Part shown: one piece after another, positions 42,817 to 51,707 of the stretch | Layout: each line of letters starts with the position of its first letter | How positions within the stretch are numbered: position 1 is the stretch's first letter | Assembly (NCBI GenBank): GCA_963844175.1 | Contig: CAWJNE010000013.1 | Location: forward strand, 259,851 to 323,850 | DNA: 64,000 nucleotides | DNA from: JALZMG01 sp963844175 | GTDB lineage: Bacteria; Actinomycetota; Acidimicrobiia; Acidimicrobiales; Ilumatobacteraceae | Direction: 5' to 3' | Program-made: the position numbers and the translations under genes | The notes under the pieces: model-generated | Database searches by the model: none | Seen by the model: the letters and a program-made list of their open reading frames with translations, nothing else | What the model was told of the DNA's origin: nothing

Positions 42817-44393
42817 CGGCGCAGCAGGGCGGACAGCCCGTCGAGGGCGCCGTCGTGGAAGCCACGACCGCGCAGGCTGGCCACCCAGCGCCGCCCGTGG
42901 TGGAGTGGTTCGATCGCCGGGATGTCAACCGTGACACCGGCCGGGGGCGGGCCCGCGCTGGCGCCCGGGCCGCCCGGCATGTCGAGGGATACGGCGATGG
43001 CCGCCGTCCCCCCCGGGTCGCCGACATCGGGTGGCGTACGCGTCCGCCCGGCGCGGGCGGCGGCGGCACCGGGTCCCACCGGCGGGGTCGCTGCGGCGTG
43101 CTTGCGGACGGCATCGAGTCGACCGAGCAGGTCGCGCCACGACCACGTGCGGGACGGGTCGTCCGGGCGCACCAACGTCACCCGTCGCGTCACCGGGCCC
43201 ACCCCGACGGACGTGGTGTGCGCCGCCCCGGCCGCATCCATCAACCGCTTCGTGCCGTAGCGGGCCTGGCCGGCGACGGTCACGAACAGGACGTCGTCCT
43301 CCCGTGCCGTCACCAGGTTGCGCCACACGTCGCGTGTCCGGCGGGCGACGACGGCGACGTCGCCGGCGGCACCGGGGACGAGCCGCCCGACGGGCTGCTG
43401 CCACGCCGACGCCAGCACGTCGCCCGGCGCCGACGTGATCATCCGCACGAGCTGGTGGTCGGTGAGCCCCCAGCCGGCCCGGTCACTCCAGATCCGCGCC
43501 ACCTTGATCTCGCCGAGCAGGTTCTTCGTACCGGATGGTCCCCAGTCCGTGCCCAGGGCCACGGCGAGCCGCTCATCGAGCGCGGCGGGGACGTCGGTCG
43601 TCACGCCGTACAGCCAGAGGTTGGAGAACGGTGACCACACGACCGTGCCGGCAGGGTGGCCGCGTCTCGCGGGGACGGCGCGACGCCAGCGCTCGAAGTG
43701 CGAGCGATCGAGGGCGCAGCAGTGGATCGCCGCCAACCCGGACTGCAGGCAGCCGGCGCGGGCGAGGTCCTCGAACTCCTCGGTCACCCTGGTCGTCGGC
43801 CGACCCTCGGCGCAGTGGTAGACGAACGCCCGGCCACCGTCGAGCGCGCCGGCCACCTTCGTCAGATCGCTCACGTCGAGCGTCAACGTCGATGCGCGGA
43901 CCGGGTCGTCGATGGGACCGACGCTCTCGTCCTCGGCCCGCCGCACCAGCGCGTTCGCCGGGTCGCGGCTGAGGCCGGGCCAGCCCTGCATCGCCGTCGT
44001 CCCGCCGGCCAGCGCCCGCACCTGGCCGTAGGCCAGCAGGCACTCCGGGGCGCGGTCGGCGAGCACCCACGCCGGCCAGGACACCGACGGCTTGTACGTC
44101 GGCCGCCCGGGCCAGATGTCGTGGTGCAGGAACGGCTCCTGCTGGCTCGGCTCCGCCCAGAGCGGGAGGGTGTTGTAGCCGAGGTGGGTGTGCAGATCCA
44201 CGAACCCGGGATGCACCACGGCGTCGCCGACGTCGATCACCGGCGCCGACGCGAAACCCGCCGGACCACGCTGGCGGGCGGGGGTCACGGCCTCGACGTT
44301 GCCGTCGTCACCCAGCCACACGCGTCCCTTGAAGGACCGCTCCTCGTCGCCACGCGCCATCGCCGCGATCGTGCCGGCCACGACGAGCGCCAT
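42813..44393 (-). CDS. Amidohydrolase-family metal-dependent hydrolase
   Basis: 526 residues. The metal site is visible: HPGFVDLHTHLGYNTLP (HxH), FVYHCAEGRP, IHCCALDRSHFERW and ALGTDWGPSGTKNLL with the Asp. KVARIWSDRAGWGL and GDVLASAWQQPVGRLVPGAA follow. The last 150 residues (TPPVGPGAAAARAGR and on) are Pro/Gly-rich. It resembles atrazine-chlorohydrolase-like deaminases in outline; the substrate is unknown. The tight coupling to an S41 peptidase (ATGA overlap) suggests both act on the same peptide-like compound, which is inference. Confidence 0.83.
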   Translation of the reverse strand: MALVVAGTIAAMARGDEERSFKGRVWLGDDGNVEAVTPARQRGPAGFASAPVIDVGDAVVHPGFVDLHTHLGYNTLPLWAEPSQQEPFLHHDIWPGRPTYKPSVSWPAWVLADRAPECLLAYGQVRALAGGTTAMQGWPGLSRDPANALVRRAEDESVGPIDDPVRASTLTLDVSDLTKVAGALDGGRAFVYHCAEGRPTTRVTEEFEDLARAGCLQSGLAAIHCCALDRSHFERWRRAVPARRGHPAGTVVWSPFSNLWLYGVTTDVPAALDERLAVALGTDWGPSGTKNLLGEIKVARIWSDRAGWGLTDHQLVRMITSAPGDVLASAWQQPVGRLVPGAAGDVAVVARRTRDVWRNLVTAREDDVLFVTVAGQARYGTKRLMDAAGAAHTTSVGVGPVTRRVTLVRPDDPSRTWSWRDLLGRLDAVRKHAAATPPVGPGAAAARAGRTRTPPDVGDPGGTAAIAVSLDMPGGPGASAGPPPAGVTVDIPAIEPLHHGRRWVASLRGRGFHDGALDGLSALLRR

Positions 44394-44465
44394 CGGCGGG
44401 GAGGGTAGTTCTGGTCGGCGGCCGTGCCGGTCGAATTGACGCCGCTGGCCCCGCCGGTCGATCAG

Positions 44466-44695
44466 TCAGGTCGCGCCGATGGCTGCGCCGAGGGCCTCGA
44501 CGAAGGCGTCGGGTCGTTCGACGTGCGGGCGAACGTCTCGGCGTCGAGTCGACACATGGGAGCGGATGCGCCGAGGCCGGGCACGTCCGGCGCGACGACT
44601 CGGTGGTGCCGGGCGAGCTGGGCGATCACCGGTGCCCACATCACAGCGCCGCACTCGATCCCCCCGTGCGGTACGCACCGACCGCCGATCGGCAC
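44466..44695 (-). pseudogene. Remnant of an alpha/beta hydrolase
   Basis: A short frame reads VPIGGRCVPHGGIECGAVMW, APVIAQLARHHRVVAPDVPG and LGASAPMCRLDAETFA, matching the N-terminal part of alpha/beta hydrolases (LLHGG, W.P....L...HRV..PD.PG.G.S). It then drifts out of frame and ends, with the neighbouring frame giving DAFVEALGAAIGAT. No start codon and no catalytic Ser, Asp or His region is present. The rest of the 44394-44846 gap shows no other gene. Confidence 0.5.
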
Positions 44696-44805
44696 ATCGG
44701 ACGAACGGACCAAACGCGCCGTCCGCGCATCAGTAGAACGACCGAGCCGGGCAGGCACCGAAATGGATGCTTCGTCCGATGCGCCCGACCAGCCGCGATT
44801 CGTAC

Positions 44806-44821
44806 GGTCGTCGTGACGACC
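44806..44821. promoter_or_regulatory. Palindrome upstream of the SnoaL/LuxR genes
   Basis: GGTCGTCGTGACGACC has perfect 7-base arms (GGTCGTC/GACGACC) around GT. It lies 25 bases before the ATG of the SnoaL-like gene and after the hydrolase remnant, a good place for an operator, perhaps of the adjacent LuxR-family regulator. This rests on position and symmetry only. Confidence 0.35.
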
Positions 44822-44846
44822 ACCAACGACTGTTTGGAGCACTGAC

Positions 44847-45248
44847 ATGAGCAACCACCCCAATGTCGAGACCGTGGAACGGATGACCAAGGCGGTCTTC
44901 GACCAGGACCACGACACCTTGGCCAAGATCTTCACCGACGATCTCGTCTTCCACTTCCGCGGCCCGCACCACATGACCGGCGACCACTCCGGGCTCGGTG
45001 GGTTCCTCGGGGTCCTGGGCTCGCTGTTCGACGCCACCGGCGGCGAGATCCACCTCGAGCAGCAGTTCTGCTTCGGCGCCGACGGGTGGGCGGCGGAGTG
45101 GGAGCACGCCACGCTCGGCCGCCCGGGGGACAGCAAGACGCTCGAATCGCGCAACGCCTTCGTGTACCGCTTCGACGATGATCGCATCGCCGAGATGTGG
45201 ATGTTCCTCGGCGCCCTCCCCGAGGCCGCCGAAGCCCACTTCGGCTGA
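44847..45248 (+). CDS. NTF2-like/SnoaL-type protein
   Basis: 133 residues with the cone-shaped NTF2 fold: VERMTKAVFDQDHDTLAKIF, TDDLVFHFRGPHHMTGDHSG and NAFVYRFDDDRIAEMWMFLG. Members bind small hydrophobic ligands or act as cyclases and isomerases. An RBS (GGAG) precedes ATG 44847. It lies 13 bases ahead of a LuxR-type regulator gene on the same strand, so it may supply or sense a ligand for that system. Confidence 0.85.
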   Translation: MSNHPNVETVERMTKAVFDQDHDTLAKIFTDDLVFHFRGPHHMTGDHSGLGGFLGVLGSLFDATGGEIHLEQQFCFGADGWAAEWEHATLGRPGDSKTLESRNAFVYRFDDDRIAEMWMFLGALPEAAEAHFG

Positions 45249-45261
45249 CCGGCCTGGCACG

Positions 45262-46890
45262 GTGAGCCAGACTGTTCGGCCAGTGCGAGCCATCGAGGAG
45301 GGGCGGGCGGCCAGCGACGGGCACCGCTGGGGTGACGCCTGGCGATCGCTGTCGGGCGTCGCCGTCGAGGACCTCGACGTCGACGATCTGGACCGCCTGG
45401 CCACCGCCGCCTACCTCACCGGCCACGGCGAGGAGGGCTTGAGCCACTGGGTGCGCGCCCACCAGCTGTGCGCCAGTGCGGGCGCGCTGCACCGCGCCGC
45501 CCACTTCGGCATCAAGCTCGCCCAGGCGCTCGGCTTCAACGGCGACCTCGGCCGCTGCCGCGGCTGGGTCGACCGCACGGCCCGCCTCCTCACCTCGGCC
45601 GGCATCGACTGCGTCGAGCAGGGCTATCTCGAGTACGGCCTCGGCATGCTGCGCATCTTCGAGGCCGAGGACATCTCGGGGGCCCACGCCCAGTTCACCC
45701 AGGCCGGCAAGATCGGCGCCCGCTTCACGCACCACGAGCTGATCACGCTCGCCCGCATCGGAGAGGGGCGGATGCTGATCTACCTCGGCGAGATCCCCGA
45801 GGGAATGGCCTTGCTCGACGAGGCGGTGGTGTCCATCGAGGCCGGCGAGCTGTCGCCGCTGGCCACCGGCGACGCCTACTGCACGGTGATCGACGCCTGC
45901 GCCGAACTCTTCGACCTCGGCAGGTGCCGCGCCTGGACCGAGGCGCTCTCCCGCTGGTGCGACACCCAGCAGGAGCTGGTGCTGTACCGCGGCCACTGCT
46001 TTCTCCACCGCGCCGAGGTCCTCGGCCTATCGGGGGCGTGGGCGGAGGCGCTGGTCGAGGCCCGCCGGGCGTGCGAACGGCTGGCCGCTCCGGTCAATCC
46101 GATGACGCTCGCCGGCGCCTGTGTCATCGAGGGCGACCTGATGCGGCTGGTCGGCGACCTCGACGGCGCCGAGTCGGCGTACCAGCGGGCCAGCGAGATC
46201 GGCCGCGATCCCCAGCCGGGCCTGGCCTTGCTGCGCGTCTCCCAGGGACGGCTCGACGCCGCCGACGCCATGATCCGTCGAGCGCTCGGCGAGTCCCAGG
46301 ACCCGATCGGGCGTGCTCGGCTGCTCGGCGCGTACGTCGAGATCGTGCTCGCCACGGGCAACACCGGTGACGCCGCTGCCGCCGCCGACGAGTTCCGGGC
46401 GACGGCCACCGAGCTCGGGACGCCGTTCCTGCGCGGGCAAGCGGCGCGCGCTACTGGCGAGGTGCGCCTGGCCCAGGACGACGCACGCTCTGCGCTCGTG
46501 GAGCTGCGGCGGGCCTTCAACGAGTTGAACGCCCTCGGTGTGCGTCACGACGCGGCACGAACACGGATGCTCATCGCCGCGGCCTGCGACGCCCTCGGCG
46601 ACCACGACGCCGCCCGGATCGAGTCGGGCGCGGCGCGTTCAGCGCTGGCGTCGCTCGGCGCGTCCGCCCGCACGACCGAATGGGCAGCCGTCGCACCTGA
46701 CCGGCTCACCCGGCGGGAGCGCGAGGTCCTGCTGCTCGTCGCCCGCGGCAAGACGAACCGAGTGATCGCCCACGACCTCGTCGTCAGCGAGAAGACCGTG
46801 GCCACCCACGTGAGCCACATCTTCACCAAACTCGGGGTGACATCACGGTCGGCGGCGACGGCGTACGCGTACGACCACCACCTGGTGTGA
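45262..46890 (+). CDS. LuxR-type regulator with TPR-rich N-terminus
   Basis: 542 residues. Residues about 1-460 are helical repeats of the TPR type (YLTGHGEEGLSHWVRAHQLC, GHCFLHRAEVLGLSGAWAEA, LMRLVGDLDGAESAYQRASE) with no visible P-loop ATPase domain. The C-terminal HTH is DRLTRREREVLLLVARGKTN, VIAHDLVVSEKTVATHVSHI and FTKLGVTSRSAATAYAYD. It is like the LAL-type regulators but lacks their NB-ARC/AAA part. Start GTG 45262 is chosen, 13 bases after the SnoaL gene; GTG 45283 is possible. Probably co-transcribed with SnoaL. Confidence 0.85.
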   Translation: MSQTVRPVRAIEEGRAASDGHRWGDAWRSLSGVAVEDLDVDDLDRLATAAYLTGHGEEGLSHWVRAHQLCASAGALHRAAHFGIKLAQALGFNGDLGRCRGWVDRTARLLTSAGIDCVEQGYLEYGLGMLRIFEAEDISGAHAQFTQAGKIGARFTHHELITLARIGEGRMLIYLGEIPEGMALLDEAVVSIEAGELSPLATGDAYCTVIDACAELFDLGRCRAWTEALSRWCDTQQELVLYRGHCFLHRAEVLGLSGAWAEALVEARRACERLAAPVNPMTLAGACVIEGDLMRLVGDLDGAESAYQRASEIGRDPQPGLALLRVSQGRLDAADAMIRRALGESQDPIGRARLLGAYVEIVLATGNTGDAAAAADEFRATATELGTPFLRGQAARATGEVRLAQDDARSALVELRRAFNELNALGVRHDAARTRMLIAAACDALGDHDAARIESGAARSALASLGASARTTEWAAVAPDRLTRREREVLLLVARGKTNRVIAHDLVVSEKTVATHVSHIFTKLGVTSRSAATAYAYDHHLV

Positions 46891-46981
46891 TCCCGTCCCC
46901 GCCATGAGGAACAGTCGAGTTCACGAGATCTCTCGACCGTCTCCATGACCGCCCGGCCCCAGCCTGCGCACCATCCGCCTC

Positions 46982-47851
46982 GTGGACACCCCGAACCAGA
47001 CCCTTGACGATGCGACCGACGACTATGCGCTCGGGCGATCGGAGACCGAGACGGCGCGGTTGATCCGCCAGCACCAGATCTACGCGCCGATCACCCGCCA
47101 GTTCCTCACCGCCGCCGGCATCACGTCCGGGATGAAGGTGCTCGACGTCGGCAGCGGCGCCGGCGACGTCGCCCTGCTGCTCGCCGACCTCGTGGGCCCG
47201 AGCGGACAGGTCGTGGGCGTCGACATGAACGGTGCGATCCTCGACACGGCGCGCGCTCGGGTGCGGGCGACCGGGTGGAGCAACGTCCGCTTCGTCCAGG
47301 GCGACGTCCGCGACCTCGGCCAGCACGACCAGCTCGGGTCCGGCTTCGACGCCGTCGTCGGGCGGTGGATCCTGATGTACCTGCCCGATCCGGCCGACTT
47401 CATCCGCCGGTGCACGGCGCGCCTGCGGGTGGGCGGCGTCGTCACCTTCATCGAGAGCGACCTGCGCAGCGGGGCGCAGACGTTCCCGCCGGCCCCGCTG
47501 CACGAGGAGCTGGCGCGCTGGATGACGCCGGAGGTCGATCTCCCCGGTCCTCAGCCGATGATGGGCCCGCTGCTGTTCTCGACGTTCCTCGCCGCCGGCC
47601 TGCCGACGCCCGAGCTGCGACTCGGCGCGCCGCTCGGCGGTGGGCCCGACTGGCCGGGCTTCGCCTACCTCGCCGAGAGCGTGCGCAGCCTGCTGCCGTT
47701 CATGGAGCAGGTCGGCGTCGTCCCGCCGGGCTCCGTCGAGGTCGACTCCCTCGAGCACCGCCTGCGCGCCGAGGTCGTGGAGCGTGACGGCATCCAGCAA
47801 CTGCCGTCGATCATCGGCGCCTGGTCGCGCCGGACGGTCCTGACGGTCTGA
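46982..47851 (+). CDS. Class I SAM-dependent methyltransferase
   Basis: 289 residues. YALGRSETETARLIRQHQIY at the N-terminus, motif I KVLDVGSGAGDVALLLADLV, VVGVDMNGAILDTARARVRA, VRFVQGDVRDLGQHDQL and IESDLRSGAQTFPPAPLHE. The methyl acceptor is unknown. Start GTG 46982 has no strong RBS. It follows the LuxR gene on the same strand after 91 bases, so it may belong to the same module. Confidence 0.85.
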   Translation: MDTPNQTLDDATDDYALGRSETETARLIRQHQIYAPITRQFLTAAGITSGMKVLDVGSGAGDVALLLADLVGPSGQVVGVDMNGAILDTARARVRATGWSNVRFVQGDVRDLGQHDQLGSGFDAVVGRWILMYLPDPADFIRRCTARLRVGGVVTFIESDLRSGAQTFPPAPLHEELARWMTPEVDLPGPQPMMGPLLFSTFLAAGLPTPELRLGAPLGGGPDWPGFAYLAESVRSLLPFMEQVGVVPPGSVEVDSLEHRLRAEVVERDGIQQLPSIIGAWSRRTVLTV

Positions 47852-47875
47852 CGTCGATCGTCGGGACGGCGCCGC

Positions 47876-48268
47876 TCAGCCCGACGGCCCGACCGGGTGG
47901 CCGAGGCATCGCAGCAGCCGCTCGCGGTCGAGCGGGCCGCCGTGCGGCGAGGTGACGACCCGTCGTACTTCGCTGTCCAGCAGCAGCTGGCTGGGATGGT
48001 CGGCATCTCCCGTCGGATGCAGCGACCCGTCGGGGAGCTGGCGGCGCACCCACTCGGCCAGGTCGGGCCAGCGCGTCTCGACCACGGTCCACAGGGCCAG
48101 CGTGTCGGGATCGGCCCGCTCGGGATCGGCGATGCGCGAGACGAAGGCGAGGTTGTACGCCATCACGAAGCGCTTGGTCGCTCGGGGGTTGCGCTCGAGC
48201 AGCGACGCGTACTGGGTCAGCAGGTGCTGCTCGCGCTGCTCCCGGAGCGGGTCGGCGTGTCGCGGGGA
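47876..48268 (-). pseudogene. C-terminal remnant of a P-loop (KAP-like) NTPase
   Basis: The frame reads LREQREQHLLTQYASLLERN, PRATKRFVMAYNLAFVSRIA, then LALWTVVETRWPDLAEWVRR, a pattern found at the C-terminus of KAP-type NTPases (NPR..KRF.NAYNL, LW.V.E.RWP.L). No Walker motif precedes it: the frame begins directly after the TAA stop of the upstream small gene, in the same frame, and has no start codon except GTG 48166. It looks like the tail of a lost gene. Confidence 0.5.
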
Positions 48269-48499
48269 TTACCCGCCCGCGCCGGTGTCGAGGATGCGAC
48301 GAGCCTCGTCGCCGTCGACGTGGCGCACCATCACGGCGATGCCGGACTCGCCGTCCATCGGCACGGCACCGCCTTCGATCTGGTCGTTGAGCGCCGACTC
48401 GATGCCCTCGGCGCGCAGCTTGGCCTGCGCCACCTCCGCTTCGCCCTCGGTGGCGAACGACGCGACGGCGACGGGCGCGGAGTGGTCTTCGCTGCTCAT
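48269..48499 (-). CDS. DUF2007-like small protein
   Basis: 76 residues: PVAVASFATEGEAEVAQAKL, RAEGIESALND, IAVMVRHVDGDEARRILD. This is the DUF2007 ('putative signal transducing protein') pattern, a ferredoxin-like fold of unknown function. The start ATG 48499 is unambiguous. Its stop codon is followed in frame by the NTPase remnant, so the two may once have been separated by a different sequence. Confidence 0.75.
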   Translation of the reverse strand: MSSEDHSAPVAVASFATEGEAEVAQAKLRAEGIESALNDQIEGGAVPMDGESGIAVMVRHVDGDEARRILDTGAGG

Positions 48500-48533
48500 C
48501 GGCGGGAGTGTACGAATCGAGGCCCGTGGTCGG

Positions 48534-49457
48534 TCAGGCCGCCGCCTGCTGGCCGGCCAGCCACTCCTCGTGGCGAGCGGTCATGTCGCTCCACAGCGCG
48601 GCCAGTGCGGGCTCGGTGACGTCGAGGTGCACCCCGAAGACGTCGTCGAGGACGGCCAGCAGCTCCTGCTGCGATTCGATGGTGTGGGCCGATGTCGATG
48701 CGCCGTCAGTGCGAGTCAGCACGCGGCCGCGCAGCACGTCGGTCCCGGTGGCGTGGCGGCGCTGGCACGTCACGGCCCTCCGGAAGCTGGACGTCGGCGC
48801 CGTCCGGTTGAAGTGGTGGCGATCGGCGAACACGTCCATGGCGACCGGGTCGGCGACGATGCTCACGCCGCTCAGCGAACCTCGTGGGTCATTGACGAAC
48901 TGCCAGTCGCCCACGCCGCCCGGCGCGGTGGCCTCGATCACCAGCTCCTGCGAGCCCTGCCGGTAGTGGCCGGGGGCGAGGGGCAGCGGGTCGTGCAGCA
49001 CGTCGCCCAGCCCGGCGTCGACGTACCAGTCACCGGCCGGGTGGTCCTCGGACGGCAGTCCATGGACGATCAGGGCGACGTGGTTGGCGAGGGTCGCCGC
49101 CGCCGGGCCGTCGGCGTCGTGCACGCCGGCGACGTGACGCGTCACCTCGTAGCCGAGCGACACCAGCAGCGAGGCGAAGGCGCCGTTGAGGTGGAAGCAG
49201 TAACCGCCGCGCGTCGACGTGGCGATGCGCCGAGCGGTCAGCGAAGGATCGATCGCCACGTCCTCGCCGAGGTGGATCCAGAACGTCTCGTACGGCACGC
49301 GCTCGACGTGGGCACGGTGCAGGCGGGCCAGGGCGGCGGCCGACGGCGCCTCGGCGCGCACGCCGAGACGGTGCAGGTAGTGGGCCACGAGCTCCGGCGC
49401 CAGCTCGATGGGGGTGTCGCGGCGGGCGGGCCGTTCGAGGGTCGCGGTGGCGCTCAT
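48534..49457 (-). CDS. nat: Arylamine N-acetyltransferase
   Basis: Transfers acetyl from acetyl-CoA to arylamines. 307 residues with the catalytic triad: Cys in TRGGYCFHLNGAF, His in TLANHVALIVHG and Asp in WYVDAGLGDVLHD. The N-terminal region is LVAHYLHRLGVRAEAPSAAA and VERVPYETFWIHLGE. ATG 49457 overlaps the MocR-type regulator stop by 4 bases, so both are made from one transcript, with the regulator upstream. Confidence 0.92.
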   Translation of the reverse strand: MSATATLERPARRDTPIELAPELVAHYLHRLGVRAEAPSAAALARLHRAHVERVPYETFWIHLGEDVAIDPSLTARRIATSTRGGYCFHLNGAFASLLVSLGYEVTRHVAGVHDADGPAAATLANHVALIVHGLPSEDHPAGDWYVDAGLGDVLHDPLPLAPGHYRQGSQELVIEATAPGGVGDWQFVNDPRGSLSGVSIVADPVAMDVFADRHHFNRTAPTSSFRRAVTCQRRHATGTDVLRGRVLTRTDGASTSAHTIESQQELLAVLDDVFGVHLDVTEPALAALWSDMTARHEEWLAGQQAAA

Positions 49458-50953
49458 GGCAGCCAACGTACGGATCGAGTGGTCCTGCGAACAGAGCCAA
49501 TCCGCGTGCTTCTCACCGGACCACTTCGACCGGCGAGTGGTGCTCCGAGGACCTCGCCCAACACGGCGATGCCGCGATCGATCGCCGCCTCCGACACGTT
49601 GCCGTACCCGAGCACGAGCTCTGGGCGATCGGTGGTCGGGGCGACGGTCCGGTAACGGGCCATCCCGTACACCCGGACCGAACGCTCGGCACATCCGCGG
49701 ACGACGGCCTGCTCGTCGCAACCGGCGGGCAGCCGCACGACGGCGTGGCACCCGGCAGCCAGGCCGGAGAGCACGGCGTCCGGGGCGTGGACGGCGAGCG
49801 CGTCGACGAGCGCCTGGCGGCGCCGCCCGTACAGCGCCCGCACGTGCCGCAGGTGCGTGTCGAAGCGCCCGGACTCGATCAGCTCGGCGAGGGCGAGCTG
49901 GTCGAGCGCCGGCGCGCCGCGTCCCAGCAGCAGCTTCTCCTCGACGAGCGACTCCACCAGCGCCGATGGGCAGGCGACCCACCCGATCCGCAGCATCGGC
50001 GCCAGCGTCTTGGACACCGAACCCATGCCGAGGACCCGGTCGGGGGCGAGGCCCTGCAACGACCCGACCGGCTGCCGGTCGTAGCGGAACTCGACGTCGT
50101 AGTCGTCCTCGATGACGTACCCGTCGACGCGGCGCGCCCACTCGATGAGCGCCAGCCGCCGATCCGCCGACAGCACGACGCCCGTCGGGCATTGGTGCGC
50201 CGGTGTCACCACGACCGCCCTGGCCCCGCTTGCCGCGAGGGCGTCGACGTCGATCCCGTCCTCGTCGACCGGGACCGCGACGGGCCGCAGCCCGGCCCGC
50301 CCGACGATCGTGCCGTGCTCCATCGGGCCGGGGTCCTCCAGCGCGACGACGGAGATCCGAGCCCTGGCCATCGCCCGCAGCACGACGTTCAGCCCGTAGC
50401 GGAAGCCCGGGCACACGACGAGGGAATCGGCATCGACGCTCGACGCCCGCACCCGCCGCAGGTAGGCGGCCACGACCTCGCGCAGCCGCGGGTTGCCGGG
50501 TCCGTGCTCATCGCCGAGGTCGGCCACGGTCGCCGATCGCGTCGCCACGCCCAAGGCCCGTGACCACTCGCGCATCGGGAACGAGGCGACGTCGGGGACG
50601 CCGTACTCGAAGTCGACATCGAATCGAGTGGGCGATGCCGGTGCGTCGGGGGCGGGACGCTCGACCGGCGCCGCGGCCGGCGGCTGGTAGGCGACCTGCG
50701 TGCCCCGACCGACGCGCGGCGTCAGGTACCCCTCCGACTCCAGCTGGGCGTAGCACTCGACGACCACCCCGCGAGACACGCCGAGCTGCTCGGCCAGCGC
50801 CCGGGACGACGGGAGGCGCTCGCCATGTGCCAGGCGCCCCGTCCTGATGGCGTCGCGCACCTGCCGTTGCAGCTGGGTGACCAGGGGTTCGGAGCGGTCC
50901 CGATCGAGGCCCAGCAGCAGGTCAGGACCCAACCCGGTCCAGGTCACCCCCAC
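49454..50953 (-). CDS. MocR/PdxR-type GntR regulator with aminotransferase domain
   Basis: 499 residues. The N-terminal winged helix is LVTQLQRQVRDAIRTGRLAH, LPSSRALAEQLGVSRGVVVE and YAQLESEGYLTPRVGRGTQV. The C-terminal fold-type I aminotransferase-like domain has VALEDPGPMEHGTIVGRAGL, VVVTPAHQCPTGVVLS, EDDYDVEFRYDRQPVGSLQG and the PLP Lys in MGSVSKTLAPMLRIGW. Such proteins sense PLP or amino acids. It sits at the head of a two-gene operon with nat, which it may control. Confidence 0.92.
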   Translation of the reverse strand: MGVTWTGLGPDLLLGLDRDRSEPLVTQLQRQVRDAIRTGRLAHGERLPSSRALAEQLGVSRGVVVECYAQLESEGYLTPRVGRGTQVAYQPPAAAPVERPAPDAPASPTRFDVDFEYGVPDVASFPMREWSRALGVATRSATVADLGDEHGPGNPRLREVVAAYLRRVRASSVDADSLVVCPGFRYGLNVVLRAMARARISVVALEDPGPMEHGTIVGRAGLRPVAVPVDEDGIDVDALAASGARAVVVTPAHQCPTGVVLSADRRLALIEWARRVDGYVIEDDYDVEFRYDRQPVGSLQGLAPDRVLGMGSVSKTLAPMLRIGWVACPSALVESLVEEKLLLGRGAPALDQLALAELIESGRFDTHLRHVRALYGRRRQALVDALAVHAPDAVLSGLAAGCHAVVRLPAGCDEQAVVRGCAERSVRVYGMARYRTVAPTTDRPELVLGYGNVSEAAIDRGIAVLGEVLGAPLAGRSGPVRSTRIGSVRRTTRSVRWLP

Positions 50954-50993
50954 GGCCCGGGACCGTACCGGCGGCGCCGGCAGTGGCGCCGCG

Positions 50994-51311
50994 CTAGGCG
51001 CCGCGCGAGTCGATGGCGCCCTGGTCGTAGGGCTCGATCATGATGCACTCGCCGGGGCACTCCTCCGCGGCCTCGACCGCCGAGTCGATCAGCGAGTCCG
51101 GGATCCGGGCCACGCCGCGACCACCTTCGGGTCCATGGCCAGCGCCCTCCTGGCCGTCGAACAGGATGGTCGACCCGAAGTGCTTGGACTCCTCCTTGAC
51201 CACCCACAGGCCGTCGTCACGGGCCGTGAACACGTCGCCGCAGATCTCCTCGCAGATCCCGTCGCCCGTACACAAGTCCTGATCGATCCAGACCATCAGC
51301 GCCGTGGCCAT
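50994..51311 (-). CDS. Ferredoxin
   Basis: 105 residues. The cluster site is DLCTGDGICEEICGDVF with three Cys, and AAEECPGECIMIEP near the C-terminus with two more, giving a 3Fe-4S/4Fe-4S-type single-cluster ferredoxin. A long insertion (DGQEGAGHGPEGGRGVARI) separates the two parts. Such ferredoxins serve cytochromes P450 or Rieske oxygenases in actinobacteria. No partner oxygenase gene is adjacent. Start ATG 51311 is clear. Confidence 0.88.
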   Translation of the reverse strand: MATALMVWIDQDLCTGDGICEEICGDVFTARDDGLWVVKEESKHFGSTILFDGQEGAGHGPEGGRGVARIPDSLIDSAVEAAEECPGECIMIEPYDQGAIDSRGA

Positions 51312-51380
51312 GTCTCACCCTTCCAACGTTGGTCGTGCGCCCAGACGCTACGGCTCGTGGCTCGCGCTGGGACAGTGCGC

Positions 51381-51668
51381 TCATGCGTCGAGGTAGAGGT
51401 GGACCGTCACTTCGTCGCCCAGCGCCAGCTCCTCGGCGCGCCGAACGGCGTCCTTGACCGGTACGAGGTACATGTCGCCCTTGGGGAACAGCGACGTCTT
51501 GAACGCCGTCTCGCCGATCCGCGCCTGGACCGGGATCGCTCCCCAGCCGTAGGTGACCAGCGACGCCACCGCCTCGATCGCCGCGCTCTGCTCCTCCGGC
51601 ACCGTGACGAAGTGGAACGGGGAAGGACCTCGCCAATGGATGATCTCGCCGCTGAACTCCAGGTCCAC
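51381..51668 (-). CDS. DUF1905 domain protein
   Basis: 95 residues: MDLEFSGEIIHWRGPSPFHF, VTVPEEQSAAIEAVASLVTY, GWGAIPVQARIGETAFKTSL, FPKGDMYLVPVKDAVRRAEE, LALGDEVTVHLYLDA. The W-G-x-I/V-P-V and F-P-K motifs are typical of DUF1905 proteins, of unknown function. Start GTG 51668. It diverges from the nucleotidyltransferase gene, with 39 bases between. Confidence 0.85.
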   Translation of the reverse strand: MDLEFSGEIIHWRGPSPFHFVTVPEEQSAAIEAVASLVTYGWGAIPVQARIGETAFKTSLFPKGDMYLVPVKDAVRRAEELALGDEVTVHLYLDA

Positions 51669-51707
51669 CGCGTCATCGTAGGAAGGGCTGTCCTGCTCGG
51701 GCGCTCG

